Positions 53,193 through 63,007 of a DNA stretch of 64,000 nucleotides are shown piece after piece; position 1 is the first letter of the stretch, and each line of letters starts with the position of its first letter. Source of the stretch: Chondrus crispus (lineage: Eukaryota > Rhodophyta > Florideophyceae > Gigartinales > Gigartinaceae). The stretch spans positions 6,689 through 70,688 of the forward strand of contig NW_005179079.1 of assembly GCF_000350225.1 (NCBI RefSeq), in the 5' to 3' direction. The notes beneath the pieces are model-generated. The model searched no databases, was not told the DNA's origin, and saw nothing but the letters and a program-made list of their open reading frames with translations. Made by a program: the position numbers and the translations under genes.

Positions 53193-54629
53193 GTGTTTTT
53201 AACTGCAGGTGTCCAAGCAACACCGCAAGTCGTACCAGCGGACAACAGGGACAATTCCGGTGACACTCCGTCTTCGATACCGAATGTTATTACCACTCCG
53301 AGAGGTAATGGAACTTCCCAGCATACTCATCATCGTCAAGCTATCAATGTTGCAGGAGCGGAACATGGCATTCGTAATGGTAATCAAACAAATGGTGCTG
53401 TCCCACCGTCTACGACTGTCGCAGGGGTCGAATCTTCCCTTCCGTATTCGGTAGATGTGAGAGAAGACACTCGAAAGGCAAACTATGTATTTCAGCACTT
53501 CAAGGATAACCGTTTTACCAGTGGCCTGACTCAGTCAATCGAAATGACGGTTCGCGACTACAACATATGTGCACGTCAACATCGCTTGTCTACTTCGCAA
53601 AAGGCAGACTACTTTGTTAACATTCTTAATGGACCGGCAAGGACATTCTTCTTCAACAACGCTGGAGATGATATGTCTTTTGAACAGATGGCAGAGATGA
53701 TGGTGACAGAATTCAACAGCAACGCACGCCAAATCCAAGTATATGGAATACTGTCTACGTTAAGAATGAACAGCATAATGTCGGAACATGAGCTATCCTC
53801 ATCCACTGAGGGCTTGACTAAGGTTGTCAGCATGATCGAAGAAATGTCACCACAATGCCCTCCACATTTTAGATCTGAACCGCACAAGATCGGATACTTG
53901 CGCAACGCTGTATTGGGCTACTCTTGGTCGAAGACTCCCATAAGTAATATTGTCACTGCGCAATACTCATTCAATGGATTTATCACATCACTCCGTGAGC
54001 ACATGCAACTTGACGAAGAGATACTCAATGTATCCAGGAGACCTACGGGTATCCGACATGCTTTCTCAGACGACATTTTCGTACAACAGTATGGCCGTAA
54101 CCCGAAGTATGTGCAGAAGTACCCTCCGAAAGGAGAATTCAAGGGTGGACAACAATTGAATATTGGTCGCCCGGGCATTGCTTCTTCTCCCGCAAATCGT
54201 ACTTTCGAAGAGAGCAGACGTCGGAACGAATGTCATAGATGTCGTGTTGCATGGCGTCCGGGACATCGATGCAAAGCCGGATCCATTCGCAATCAGGTGC
54301 GTCAGCGGATGGTCAATGGCGAATCGGCAGTACATGTCATGTCTGACTTTGTCGCAGCCCTGGAGGGAGAACTCACTCATGACCTCCCTGAATCAACGGA
54401 TACCCCAAACAATTTGACACACGACAATGAAGCAACAGACCCGCACGTCCACTTCAGCAAGAACCCAGACGAGGTATACCTGTTCGATTCATTAACGTCT
54501 GACAATCCTGTTCAGGATACTGCTGCCGTTGAAGAGGAAGATAAGGAATGGTTCACCCATCACTTATCATCATCCATGTCTAAGGGACATACTCCTTACG
54601 GCACAAACATCGATGAGCAGGATTTTTAA
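53193..54629 (+). CDS. Cop-C Gag with zinc-knuckle-like motif
   Basis: 478-codon frame with a retrotransposon Gag core (DNRFTSGLTQSIEM..., about residues 90-280) and a Cys/His cluster CHRCRVAWRPGHRC near residue 345 resembling a CCHC knuckle with unusual spacing. The first codon is uncertain. The C-terminal acidic tail ends at a stop before the protease opens in another frame. Confidence 0.75.
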   Translation: MFLTAGVQATPQVVPADNRDNSGDTPSSIPNVITTPRGNGTSQHTHHRQAINVAGAEHGIRNGNQTNGAVPPSTTVAGVESSLPYSVDVREDTRKANYVFQHFKDNRFTSGLTQSIEMTVRDYNICARQHRLSTSQKADYFVNILNGPARTFFFNNAGDDMSFEQMAEMMVTEFNSNARQIQVYGILSTLRMNSIMSEHELSSSTEGLTKVVSMIEEMSPQCPPHFRSEPHKIGYLRNAVLGYSWSKTPISNIVTAQYSFNGFITSLREHMQLDEEILNVSRRPTGIRHAFSDDIFVQQYGRNPKYVQKYPPKGEFKGGQQLNIGRPGIASSPANRTFEESRRRNECHRCRVAWRPGHRCKAGSIRNQVRQRMVNGESAVHVMSDFVAALEGELTHDLPESTDTPNNLTHDNEATDPHVHFSKNPDEVYLFDSLTSDNPVQDTAAVEEEDKEWFTHHLSSSMSKGHTPYGTNIDEQDF

Positions 54630-54757
54630 CTCGGCGACGAAGTAATCAGCCTCAACTTCGCCGCCCAGCGCGATGGGCAGCCTCCCATCGCACCACCCAT
54701 CCGAGGCGCAAACAATCTCCCGTCGATGTCGATGCGACTCACATTCATGCAACGAAA

Positions 54758-56077
54758 TTGAACAACTATAACCGTTGCCGTTATCAAGGCTTTTGTATTG
54801 ACATTGGAGCACCGAAATCTGTCATAGGACATGAAGAGCTGACTTGGATATTCGCCCAACAAGACTTGAGATCTCCAAATCTCTCACAGGCACCGTTTCA
54901 GAACCATTTCCGCTTTGCCAAAACCACTTTTGAGTCGCTTGGACAGATTACAATACCACTTAACACACCCTTCAGTGTTGCTCCTATCAACGTGCAACTT
55001 GATGTCGTTCAAGCAGACATTCCAGCTTTACTTGGGATGGACATCTTGGACCGGGAATCCCTCATCGCAGACACTGTCGCGAATCGTCTGACGAAGCGAA
55101 AAAGGATCGAGAATAAGAAAGGAAAGATATGTTACATTAATGAATGGTCTGTACCCCTGTACAGGGCTAAAAGAAATCATGTTTTCGCCAAAATGTACTT
55201 CTCACCGAATATCTACTTCAGCAGAACACAACTTCAAAAACTACACAAACAATTCTTTCATCCATCAGCTCAGAAGCTGTTCAATCTTCTCCGCCGTGCT
55301 CGACCAGAAGAAGCTTCCCCTGGTACTCTGGAAACGTTACGGGATCTCGCAAAGAGGTGCGATCCTTGTCAAAGGGTTCAGAACGCACCATCACGTTTCA
55401 GGGTATCTTTTGGAGCAGAGAACGTCCGCTTCAATGAGAGAATACTGTTAAATATCGTGTACATCGAAGGAAAACCGGTCTTACATATTGTAGATGAAGG
55501 TACGCATTTCTCTGCAGCACAATTCCCCCCAGACGTCTCAACGAAGACAATATGGGCGACGATACTCAAATGTTGGGCGAAGATTTACACAGGTCTACCC
55601 AACCGGATACTAGTCGACCAAGGGAGCGCATTTGGACCGCTATTCATCAATATTGGTGCTGTGTCTAATGTACAAGTGAATAGAACTGGGATAGAAGCCC
55701 ACTCAAGTCTTGGACTCTGTGAGCGATACCATCAACCCCTCAGACAAACTTATCGGAAGATAATGATGGACCATCCGACTTCTGACCCCGACACCGCTTT
55801 GGCCTTATCAGTCAAAGCCATGAATGACACCCTGGGCCCTGAAGGACTTGTTCCATCTGCTCTCGTCTTTGGAGAATTCCCTAAGGTATATACCAAGGCA
55901 GAGACCCCAAACGAAAGAGCCGTCCTTGCGAGCCGGGCTAAATTGGCACATCTTGCAAGAACTCAGATGGAGAAACACATGGCAGAACTACGGGTGAAGA
56001 GGGCTCTGAAACATTCTACTCCACCAGCATTGGACCGTATCTATGAACCTGGAGACCAAGTGCTCGTGTGGAGGTAG
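54758..56077 (+). CDS. Cop-C protease and integrase
   Basis: 439-codon frame. The protease shows FCIDIGAPKSVIG (DIG instead of DTG) and IPALLGMDILDRE. The zinc finger is LHKQFFHPSAQKL...CDPCQR. In the core, LLNIVYIEGKPVLHIVDEG puts Asn where the family usually has the first catalytic Asp. The second Asp (ILVDQGSAFG) and Glu (SLGLCERYHQ) are present. The frame ends at a TAG (56075-56077); the same frame reopens at once and reaches RT, so this is one nonsense codon or a readthrough site. Confidence 0.82.
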   Translation: MNNYNRCRYQGFCIDIGAPKSVIGHEELTWIFAQQDLRSPNLSQAPFQNHFRFAKTTFESLGQITIPLNTPFSVAPINVQLDVVQADIPALLGMDILDRESLIADTVANRLTKRKRIENKKGKICYINEWSVPLYRAKRNHVFAKMYFSPNIYFSRTQLQKLHKQFFHPSAQKLFNLLRRARPEEASPGTLETLRDLAKRCDPCQRVQNAPSRFRVSFGAENVRFNERILLNIVYIEGKPVLHIVDEGTHFSAAQFPPDVSTKTIWATILKCWAKIYTGLPNRILVDQGSAFGPLFINIGAVSNVQVNRTGIEAHSSLGLCERYHQPLRQTYRKIMMDHPTSDPDTALALSVKAMNDTLGPEGLVPSALVFGEFPKVYTKAETPNERAVLASRAKLAHLARTQMEKHMAELRVKRALKHSTPPALDRIYEPGDQVLVWR

Positions 56078-57850
56078 AAGCAAGTCGACAACCGCATAGG
56101 CGAATGGTTAGGACCCTTTACGGTCCTTGCCGTGGACGAGACAAAGAAGCTTGCATTCATCCAGGATGTAAGAGTTGGAGCTGCGAGACCGTTTAATGTA
56201 GCACAATTGAAGCATTACCATGCACCAGAAACCATAGCACACTTTTTTTTCACACAGTTAGGTCAAGGTCTCAACTTCTTCTCCTCACCGAATGATCACG
56301 AAGTTCATCTCACCGAGATTCTTGACAAAGGTGATCCCCGATCTCGCTCCAAGAAAATGGGCGAGGCAAAGCGCAAGGAGATCAAAACTTGGCTCGAACG
56401 CGGTACCTTTAAGGTAATATTGCGTGAAGAAATCCCTCCTGACGGAAACGTCCTTCCCGGACGATTTGTACTAGCTCTTAAGTCAACTGAGGACGGGAAC
56501 ATCAAATATAAGGCTAGATATGTAATCGGGGGGCATCGAGACCGATTCAAGCACATGATGGTACACACGACATCAACTCTTCAGCCCCAATCCATCCGAC
56601 TACTCCTCCCCCTAGCTGGGATACACGGCTTCAACATATGGACTTCTGATGTTGGCCAAGCATATCTCCAATCCGCAGAACCTTCGGAACGTGAAGTATT
56701 CATAATGAATACCGTCCCTGAGTTTGAGATACATCCGTCGCAGTGTCTCCAACTTATAAATCCCTTATATGGTCTGTGTGAGTCGGGAGATATTTGGTAT
56801 GACACTTTGGACAAGCATCACATACAAGACTTAGGGATGAAAGCTCTCCGATCTGACCCAGCACTTTACATCTTGATGAAGGATGGATTGCCCAAAGGCC
56901 AATCTGGAGGATATGTTGATGATCTCATTCGGGCAGGCGACGCCTCGTTCAAAAAACTCTCTAAGAAGACGAACGAGAAGTTCGAAATGACAGAGGACCA
57001 AAGCTTACCTTGTATGGTCACTGGCTTTTCACTTAGTCATGCAAAGGACGGTACCATTACACAAGAGCAACATGCGTATCTAAGAAAGCTCGAGGACTTG
57101 CCTCCTGACGCTTCCTTCTCTCATTTCCGTTCCATGAGAATGAGGCTGGCCTGGTTGGCCAACACAAGGCCAGACTGCCTCTTTGAAATATCCCAACTCG
57201 CCCAAGTGACCGCTGAGAAATTCGATACAGAAAAGGATGAATGTATTCGTCGACTCAATCGTGCTACTCGGTACGCAGTGAAAAATCGAGTATCACTCAA
57301 AATTCCCGTCCTTGATATGAACACATTGAAAGTGATCGGCTTCCCGGATTCATCATTTGCGAATAATTCAGATCTCTCTTCTCAGCTTGGCAACATTTGT
57401 TTGCTTGGGGACCACACACGTTCCGTTGTTCCCATACATTTCAAATCGTACAAATCTCGAAGAGTGACTAGGTCATCAATGGCAGGCGAAGTGATTGCAT
57501 TTAGCGATCTTTTTGACGTCGCGGCAACACTAGCCAACGAAATGGGCATGATATTGTCAAAGCAAGTACCAATGCAACTCTTTACCGACAGCAAATCCCT
57601 CTTCGACATCATTTCCAAAGGATCCCGCACCTCAGAGAAGCGAATGATGTTGGACGTTGCTTCGGCAGGACAGGGCTTTAAGGATAAAACCATTTCTGAT
57701 ATTGGATTTGTGAGAAGTTCTAACAACATAGCCGACGGTCTCACAAAGAAGATGAACCAAGCCGTATTGCGCGACGTAATTGAATCAGGCCGACTGGACG
57801 TTCAACCGGAACAATGGATTGTCCGAAAGGACCTCCCAAGCTCTGTTTAA
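56078..57850 (+). CDS. Cop-C reverse transcriptase and RNase H
   Basis: Continues in frame after the TAG with the integrase GPY-like end (IGEWLGPFTVLAVDE). The copia RT shows FNIWTSDVGQAYLQSAEPSE and the intact catalytic SGGYVDDLIRAG. RNase H shows GFPDSSFANNSDL, RSSMAGEVIAFSDLFD and QLFTDSKSLFDII. The end is SSNNIADGLTKKMNQ. If the TAG is real, 56132 carries the first usable ATG. All catalytic Asp residues of RT are present. Confidence 0.9.
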   Translation, partial: KQVDNRIGEWLGPFTVLAVDETKKLAFIQDVRVGAARPFNVAQLKHYHAPETIAHFFFTQLGQGLNFFSSPNDHEVHLTEILDKGDPRSRSKKMGEAKRKEIKTWLERGTFKVILREEIPPDGNVLPGRFVLALKSTEDGNIKYKARYVIGGHRDRFKHMMVHTTSTLQPQSIRLLLPLAGIHGFNIWTSDVGQAYLQSAEPSEREVFIMNTVPEFEIHPSQCLQLINPLYGLCESGDIWYDTLDKHHIQDLGMKALRSDPALYILMKDGLPKGQSGGYVDDLIRAGDASFKKLSKKTNEKFEMTEDQSLPCMVTGFSLSHAKDGTITQEQHAYLRKLEDLPPDASFSHFRSMRMRLAWLANTRPDCLFEISQLAQVTAEKFDTEKDECIRRLNRATRYAVKNRVSLKIPVLDMNTLKVIGFPDSSFANNSDLSSQLGNICLLGDHTRSVVPIHFKSYKSRRVTRSSMAGEVIAFSDLFDVAATLANEMGMILSKQVPMQLFTDSKSLFDIISKGSRTSEKRMMLDVASAGQGFKDKTISDIGFVRSSNNIADGLTKKMNQAVLRDVIESGRLDVQPEQWIVRKDLPSSV

Positions 57851-58836
57851 CAATGATCAACTTCTACAACTCCCTTACTGTTGGGTACCTTTGAGTCGTA
57901 CAACTCGCGGACTTCGGCAACGTACAAGCCCTGCACACCGTCTCCACCACAAGCACGCAATGCATCCGCAGAGAGGTGCATTGGATGCTTCTCCTCGCTG
58001 TCCAGGACCCACTTCAGCGCACCATCTACAACAACACAGTGGTCAAGGTCGTTACCTGCTCTCATCCGCACAAGCCATACCCCATGAGATACATTAGCCA
58101 GCCACGTCAATTTCGCCTTCCTGAAATTTTCATCCTTGATTTATCGAAAATTGAAATGCTTCGAAATTTTATGCAAAATACGCTGCAAATTCCCGATGGA
58201 TTGGATCGGTACCTTGACTTTGTCCAGGAGAGTTGAATGATGCAAGGCTGAGTCACAACCCGCAAGACAATTCATGGCGTTTACGATTGCTGCATGCACA
58301 CATTTGCCCTTTGGACCACGTCCCATAATCAACTTCGAGTTGGACACGTAATAATTTTTAGCAGCCGAACTGAACACGCGGGCGCCAGGGCCGCACTTAC
58401 AGACAGAAAACACAGGGTTCTCTAAGCACCAACGACGGAGACTGTTGCGGACAATTGTAGTCGCACTCCGGAAATTGCTTTTGTGAATGCCTGGATTGGG
58501 CGCCCGAGGAAGATTCCCACTGCTCCTTGCTAGAGCTGTCTCTGCGCGCACGGCGAAACGTACATATTTCGAACCCGGCGCACGGTACGTGTCGATATTG
58601 ATATCGAAGAAAGACTCGAGCCCGTTCTGATAACTGGATGCGCCGTAAAACTCGCCGATTTCCACTCGTCGGTTTGTGCCTGGAACTTCGGTGTCATCTC
58701 CGCACATGATTTTTTCGACAGAATAATTTGGCGTCGTAACGCCTTTTCCCTTCGAACCTGCCGCAGCCTGCCCCTGTTTCTGGGGCTGCATTACACGCAT
58801 GGTCGACGACTGTGGCCAAGGGACTGTCGGCGTCAC
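57847..58836 (-). pseudogene. Cop-C antisense ORF: Cys-His-Asp peptidase-like protein
   Basis: On the strand opposite to pol, starting 103 bp inside the 3' LTR and ending at the pol stop. The minus frame is 330 codons with a single in-frame TAA (58141-58143). Cys179 lies in GKCVHAAIVNAM, His266 in DLDHCVVVDG, Asp279 in KWVLDSEEKHPMHLS. The stretch after His aligns with the ORF at 1937 (HSLCFSASEKIIFDCMEENP), with His to Asp spacing 13 in both and Cys to His 87 versus 92. A basic/Gln-rich N-terminus precedes. The layout fits a papain-like fold. Function is inference; it could act on element or host proteins. Confidence 0.6.
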
Positions 58837-58927
58837 CGTTGATTCAACAAGGAAACAAAAGTCTAGCCCGTGCCCGAGCCACAGTCATAACCGATACGCA
58901 AAGGAGATGTGGCGGACGAGGAATGAA

Positions 58928-58938
58928 AATTGAGGGAG
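58928..58938 (+). promoter_or_regulatory. Cop-C polypurine tract
   Basis: AATTGAGGGAG directly before the TG of the 3' LTR. Confidence 0.65.
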
Positions 58939-59307
58939 TGTCGGACTTATGAGGTCTCGGAGACTCGAGATAATCGACAGATAATTGGTCACACGTCAGC
59001 CCAAAACGAAATCGAGATCGACTCGAAATAATAAGAAATTTACATTCAGTCCGTCGGCGATTAGCGCCGACGAGACTGAGTCCACCACATATACCTAGGT
59101 ACGATCCTCATCACTAGTAGAGGAGGCAGTTGGGTTTATCGAAGTAAAGTGCATTTTATGCGTATCTTTGACAGAAGGGAAGAGACCCCTCTACCCAACA
59201 TCCTGTTCTCCTTTTTCTCCACACCCCCTCCCGCACGAGCCTTTACTGCTCGACGATTGTACGACGAGAACCTCGTGCGCAGAGAGCAAAAAAGGTTTCC
59301 AACGACA
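58939..59307 (+). repeat. Cop-C 3' LTR (369 bp)
   Basis: Same length as the 5' LTR with about five substitutions. Followed by GGCGT. Confidence 0.95.
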
Positions 59308-59312
59308 GGCGT

Positions 59313-61683
59313 ATCCGATTATCGAAATCGTTCTTATACCGCTCCTGTCCGGCCAGCAAGTTGCGGCTGGCCGTCGACATCAGGCTGCGGAGCCAGGCTA
59401 GGTAGCGGATCTTGAACTGCACCCTTGAGGCAGATGGGTCCAACAGCGGCGTTTGTTGCAGGGATAGCGGACTCGGGGTCCGGGATAATACCAGGTAGAA
59501 CGGCCGCATACCGATCATCCTGTTCGCCGTGCAATTATAGCCGTACGTCAGCGCATCCGTGTACTGATCCCAGTCACGTTGATTATCGGCGAGGTAATGC
59601 CGGAGGGTGGATACCAACGTCCGGTTGAATATTTCCACCTGCCCATTCGTTTGGGGGTGATATGCCGTGGTAAACACGCTCTCAATTGAGAGTATTTTGC
59701 ACACGGCGAGGAAAAACATCGGGGTGAATTGTCCTCCGTTATCGGAGAGAAGTTTCACTGGAGCGCCGTATACGAACACCCAGTGGGAAATGAACGCTTG
59801 CGCAACCGTTTCAGCGGTAATCCTCTTGAGCGAGACCGTCCTGGTCAGCTTGGAGTATCTGTCCTTCATCACCAAGAGGTAACGGTTTCCTCTTGGTGTA
59901 CGGGGAAGCTCGCCGAGAATGTCGATGGCGATGTACTCCAGGGGCCCTGACGGAGGAAATGTCTTCAACTCAGAGCTGTGCTTCCGCAGTTTGATGCGGG
60001 CCTTCGTGCAGTCGGGACACATCCTTACGGTCAAGTAGGAGTCCACCGACATGCTTGGCCAATAAAACCGCTGTCTTAGCGTATAGAACAATCGCCTGCC
60101 TCCCGGATGGCCGGAGGTGGCGGGATAATGCGACAAGTACAGCAACCTTTCCCGGAGGGTTGTGGGTACCACGATCTGTTCCACACCGTCGAGGTGGGCT
60201 TTCCGGCAGACCAGCCCTTCCTGATTCACGAAGAATCGGGACCGGCGCAATTCAGCGAACCCCTCCCCCTTCTCCAGACGGGAAGTCACCTCCTTACAAA
60301 ATGGATCGGAGTGCTGTTCACGAGAGAAGTCTTCGTGGGTTAACGCGGCCATCGGGGCCGGAGGGTCCAGCGCGTAGCAGCCCGCGGAAATTTCGACGTC
60401 GGTGGTGTCGTAGGTCTCCTCTTGATGCTGAGGCTCGTCGTCGAAATTCATGACGGTGTAGCAAGGAATTTCTTCGTCGATCGGGATAGTCGTGCCTCCC
60501 GTAGATGGGATACGACTCAGCGCATCGGCGAGGCAGTTCTTGATTCCCTTCACGTAAGTTACGTCGAGGTCATATTCGGCGAGGCACAAGCGCCACGGGG
60601 CCAGTCGGCCACTCGCATCGGCGAGGTTCATCAGCCACCGCAGGGAGTGGTGGTCGGTGTTGACCGTGAACCGCTCCCTTTCCAGGTACGGGCGGAGCGT
60701 CTGTACCGCCCATACGATGGCGAGGCATTCCTTCTCGGTTGTCGAGTAGTTGCGTTCCGCTGACGAGAGCGTGCGTGACCAATATCCGACGGGGTATCGG
60801 TGTCTATCCTCGTGGGTCTGCAGTAGTGTGCAGCCCAACTGAGCGTCTGACGCATCCGTGTCCAGTGAGTAGGGGCGCCCCAGTCTTGGGAGTTTTAAGA
60901 CCGGAGGCGAAATTAAGCACTCCTTCAGTGTCTGGAAGGCCGTGATCTGCTCTTCATCCAGATCGGGGAGGACATCCGGTTCTCCTTTTCGGAGCATAGT
61001 CGTAAGGGGCGCCGCTATCTCGGCGAAATGATCGACGAAACGTCGGTAGACATTACACATTCCCAAGAACGAGCGCAGCTCGGTCTGGGTCCGTGGTTGA
61101 GTCGCTTCTGAGAGCGCTTTCACATTCTTCAGGTGGACTTCCAGTTCGCCCGGTCGGATGATATGTCCCTGGTACTCGACAGAGTCCTGGAAAAACTTGC
61201 ACTTGTTAAGATTAAGTGATAATCGCTCCTGCTGCAGAGCACGGAGTATTACGTCCACGTCCTTGAGGTGCGTGTCATAATCCTTGGAGAAGATTATGAC
61301 ATCATCCAGGTAGATGAGGCAGCTCCTCCAGCGATAGCCTGAGAGGAGGATATCCAGCATACGTTGGAAGTTGGCCGGGGCGTTCATCAACCCGAAGGGC
61401 ATACGGTTGAATTGATACGTCCCGGCGTGGCACGTAAACGTGGTCTTCGGTCGATCCTCCTTGGCGACTGGAATTTGCCAGTACCCGGAGTTACAATCAA
61501 GGGTAGAAAAGACCTTGGCTTCCCCGAGTGTGTCAAGACACTCGTCCATGCGAGGGATGGGGTACGTATCTCGCACGGTCAACGCGTTCAGCCGTCGATA
61601 ATCGATGCAGAAACGGAGGCTCCCATCTGACTTGGGGATGAGCACGACGGGGGACCCCCATTCGGACTTGGATCGGGAAATTA
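59313..61683 (-). CDS. Gyp-C reverse transcriptase, RNase H and integrase
   Basis: Long uninterrupted minus frame. RT shows SPVVLIPKSDGSLRFCIDY, FSTLDCNSGYWQIP, MPFGLMNAPANFQ and CLIYLDDVIIF. RNase H shows SLDTDASDAQLGC and TTEKECLAIVWAV. Integrase shows the HHCC finger (LSHYPATSGHPG, CPDCTK), then D,D,E in YIAIDILGEL, LLSDNGGQF and TNGQVEIFNRT. All catalytic residues are present. The frame is cut at the Cop-C junction and resumes at 52234. Upstream it is joined to the protease part through a C11 run that shifts the frame. Confidence 0.92.
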
Positions 61684-61763
61684 CCCCCCCCCCCGGATAA
61701 CATCTCGTCAACCGAGGCTTGTTCCGCCTCCCGGGTGAGGGGACCAGCTCGATAGGGCTGACA

Positions 61764-62981
61764 TCAAAACGGCTTGGCGCCGGGGGTGAGTTCGATGCGA
61801 TGCTCTGTCGCTCGAACTTCGCCCAAGTTTCCATCCCACATTCCGGCGTAGGGCGCGAGCATGGTGCGGACCTGCCCTCGCACTTGCGCCGGCAGGTGGT
61901 CGAGGGGAACTGACTCCGGCGGAGGGGATGGCTCCGCTTGGGGGAGGGCTCCACGAGGGGGCCTCTCCCCCTGTAGAGGGGGGCTCCCCTCGGAGAATTC
62001 CGCGGCTAGGACCGCGTCCAACGGCATCGCTGTGCGCACCATCGCCCGCGGATGGGGAGTGACGAAGCCAACGACTTGGTTCTTCGACAACCTCTTGTTG
62101 GCAGTCGAGAAGTTCGCCATGAGGACCTTGAACTCTTACAACGGGGTGATGTGCACCACCTCGTTGGAGAGGGATATCTGATGCTTCGCATATAACTGCG
62201 GGTTCGCCTCGAGGACCGAGAGTCCTGCCCGTCGACTTGTGACGTATACCCAGGTGGGGGTGCCCGCCGGGATTTCCATGGCGCGAGACACCTTGAGCTT
62301 TGGGGAAATCCGCCCGGCTTCGGGGGCATACTCTTGCTCCACCGGGATAGGAGGGGCGTTCGCGGCCCGAGAAGCCGGTTTCCGGACGATGAGTATCTTA
62401 GTACCATCGTCCAGTTCCACCTCCTTCCGCCGTGCGTAGATGGCTTCGACGAACTTGTCGTTAAAGTCGCACCCCAGTATCACGGGGGCGGCCAATCGTT
62501 CACAGACGATGAAGGTACACCTCATGGTACGGTCACCTAACCGCACCACGAGGGGGATTTGGCCGCTCGTACGCAATGGTCTCCCATTGGCGTCCGCGAT
62601 CGTCGGGATTTCACCCGGAATAATCAGCGCTTCCCATCCGGAGGGAAGCGTGTCGGCCCGTACGAAATTGGAGCTAGCCCCTGTATCTAATATTGTGAGT
62701 TGGCGCACCAATATCGACGGGGATAATCCAAGGTCTGCGTAGACCTTGTAATTCCGCCGAGACAGCGCGAGCACTGTCTCGGGATGGCTAACACCCCTTG
62801 CAAGTAGGGGGGTGTTTCTCCGCCATGGTCGGCGTAAGGTACCGAGCCGTTCGGGGTCGGGGTCTCCCTGGGATAGCCCAGTGTGTTTGCGGCCGAGTAT
62901 CCGGTACCACTTCTCCGTCTCGGGAGGTGAAGACGGTTCCGCCACCCTGGGCGAGTGATCCGGGGATGTGTCCGTGTCCAC
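61764..62981 (-). pseudogene. Gyp-C aspartic protease and linker to RT
   Basis: 62136-62981 contains an intact retropepsin site LTILDTGASSNFV and the distal APVILGCDFNDKFVEA strand. The same frame has a TAA (62136-62138), then continues through MANFSTANKRL to a TGA (61764-61766) at the RT entry GAKPF. A C11 homopolymer at 61684-61694 then changes the frame. So two nonsense codons and one shift separate an otherwise good protease from a good RT. Confidence 0.82.
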
Positions 62982-63007
62982 CTCAGCTGCTGCGGGCTGA
63001 GTTTCTC

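Larger units (their letters stand above)
52240..59307 (+). mobile_element. Cop-C: young Ty1/copia element with an antisense extra ORF
   Basis: 7,068 bp with 369-bp LTRs (TGTCGGACTTATGAGG...TTTCCAACGACA) differing at about five positions, and exact GGCGT duplications. Contents are gag, protease-integrase, RT-RNase H on plus, then a 1-kb minus-strand ORF of the Cys-His-Asp family between pol and the 3' LTR. Pol has one in-frame TAG; the antisense ORF has one in-frame TAA. Confidence 0.95.
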
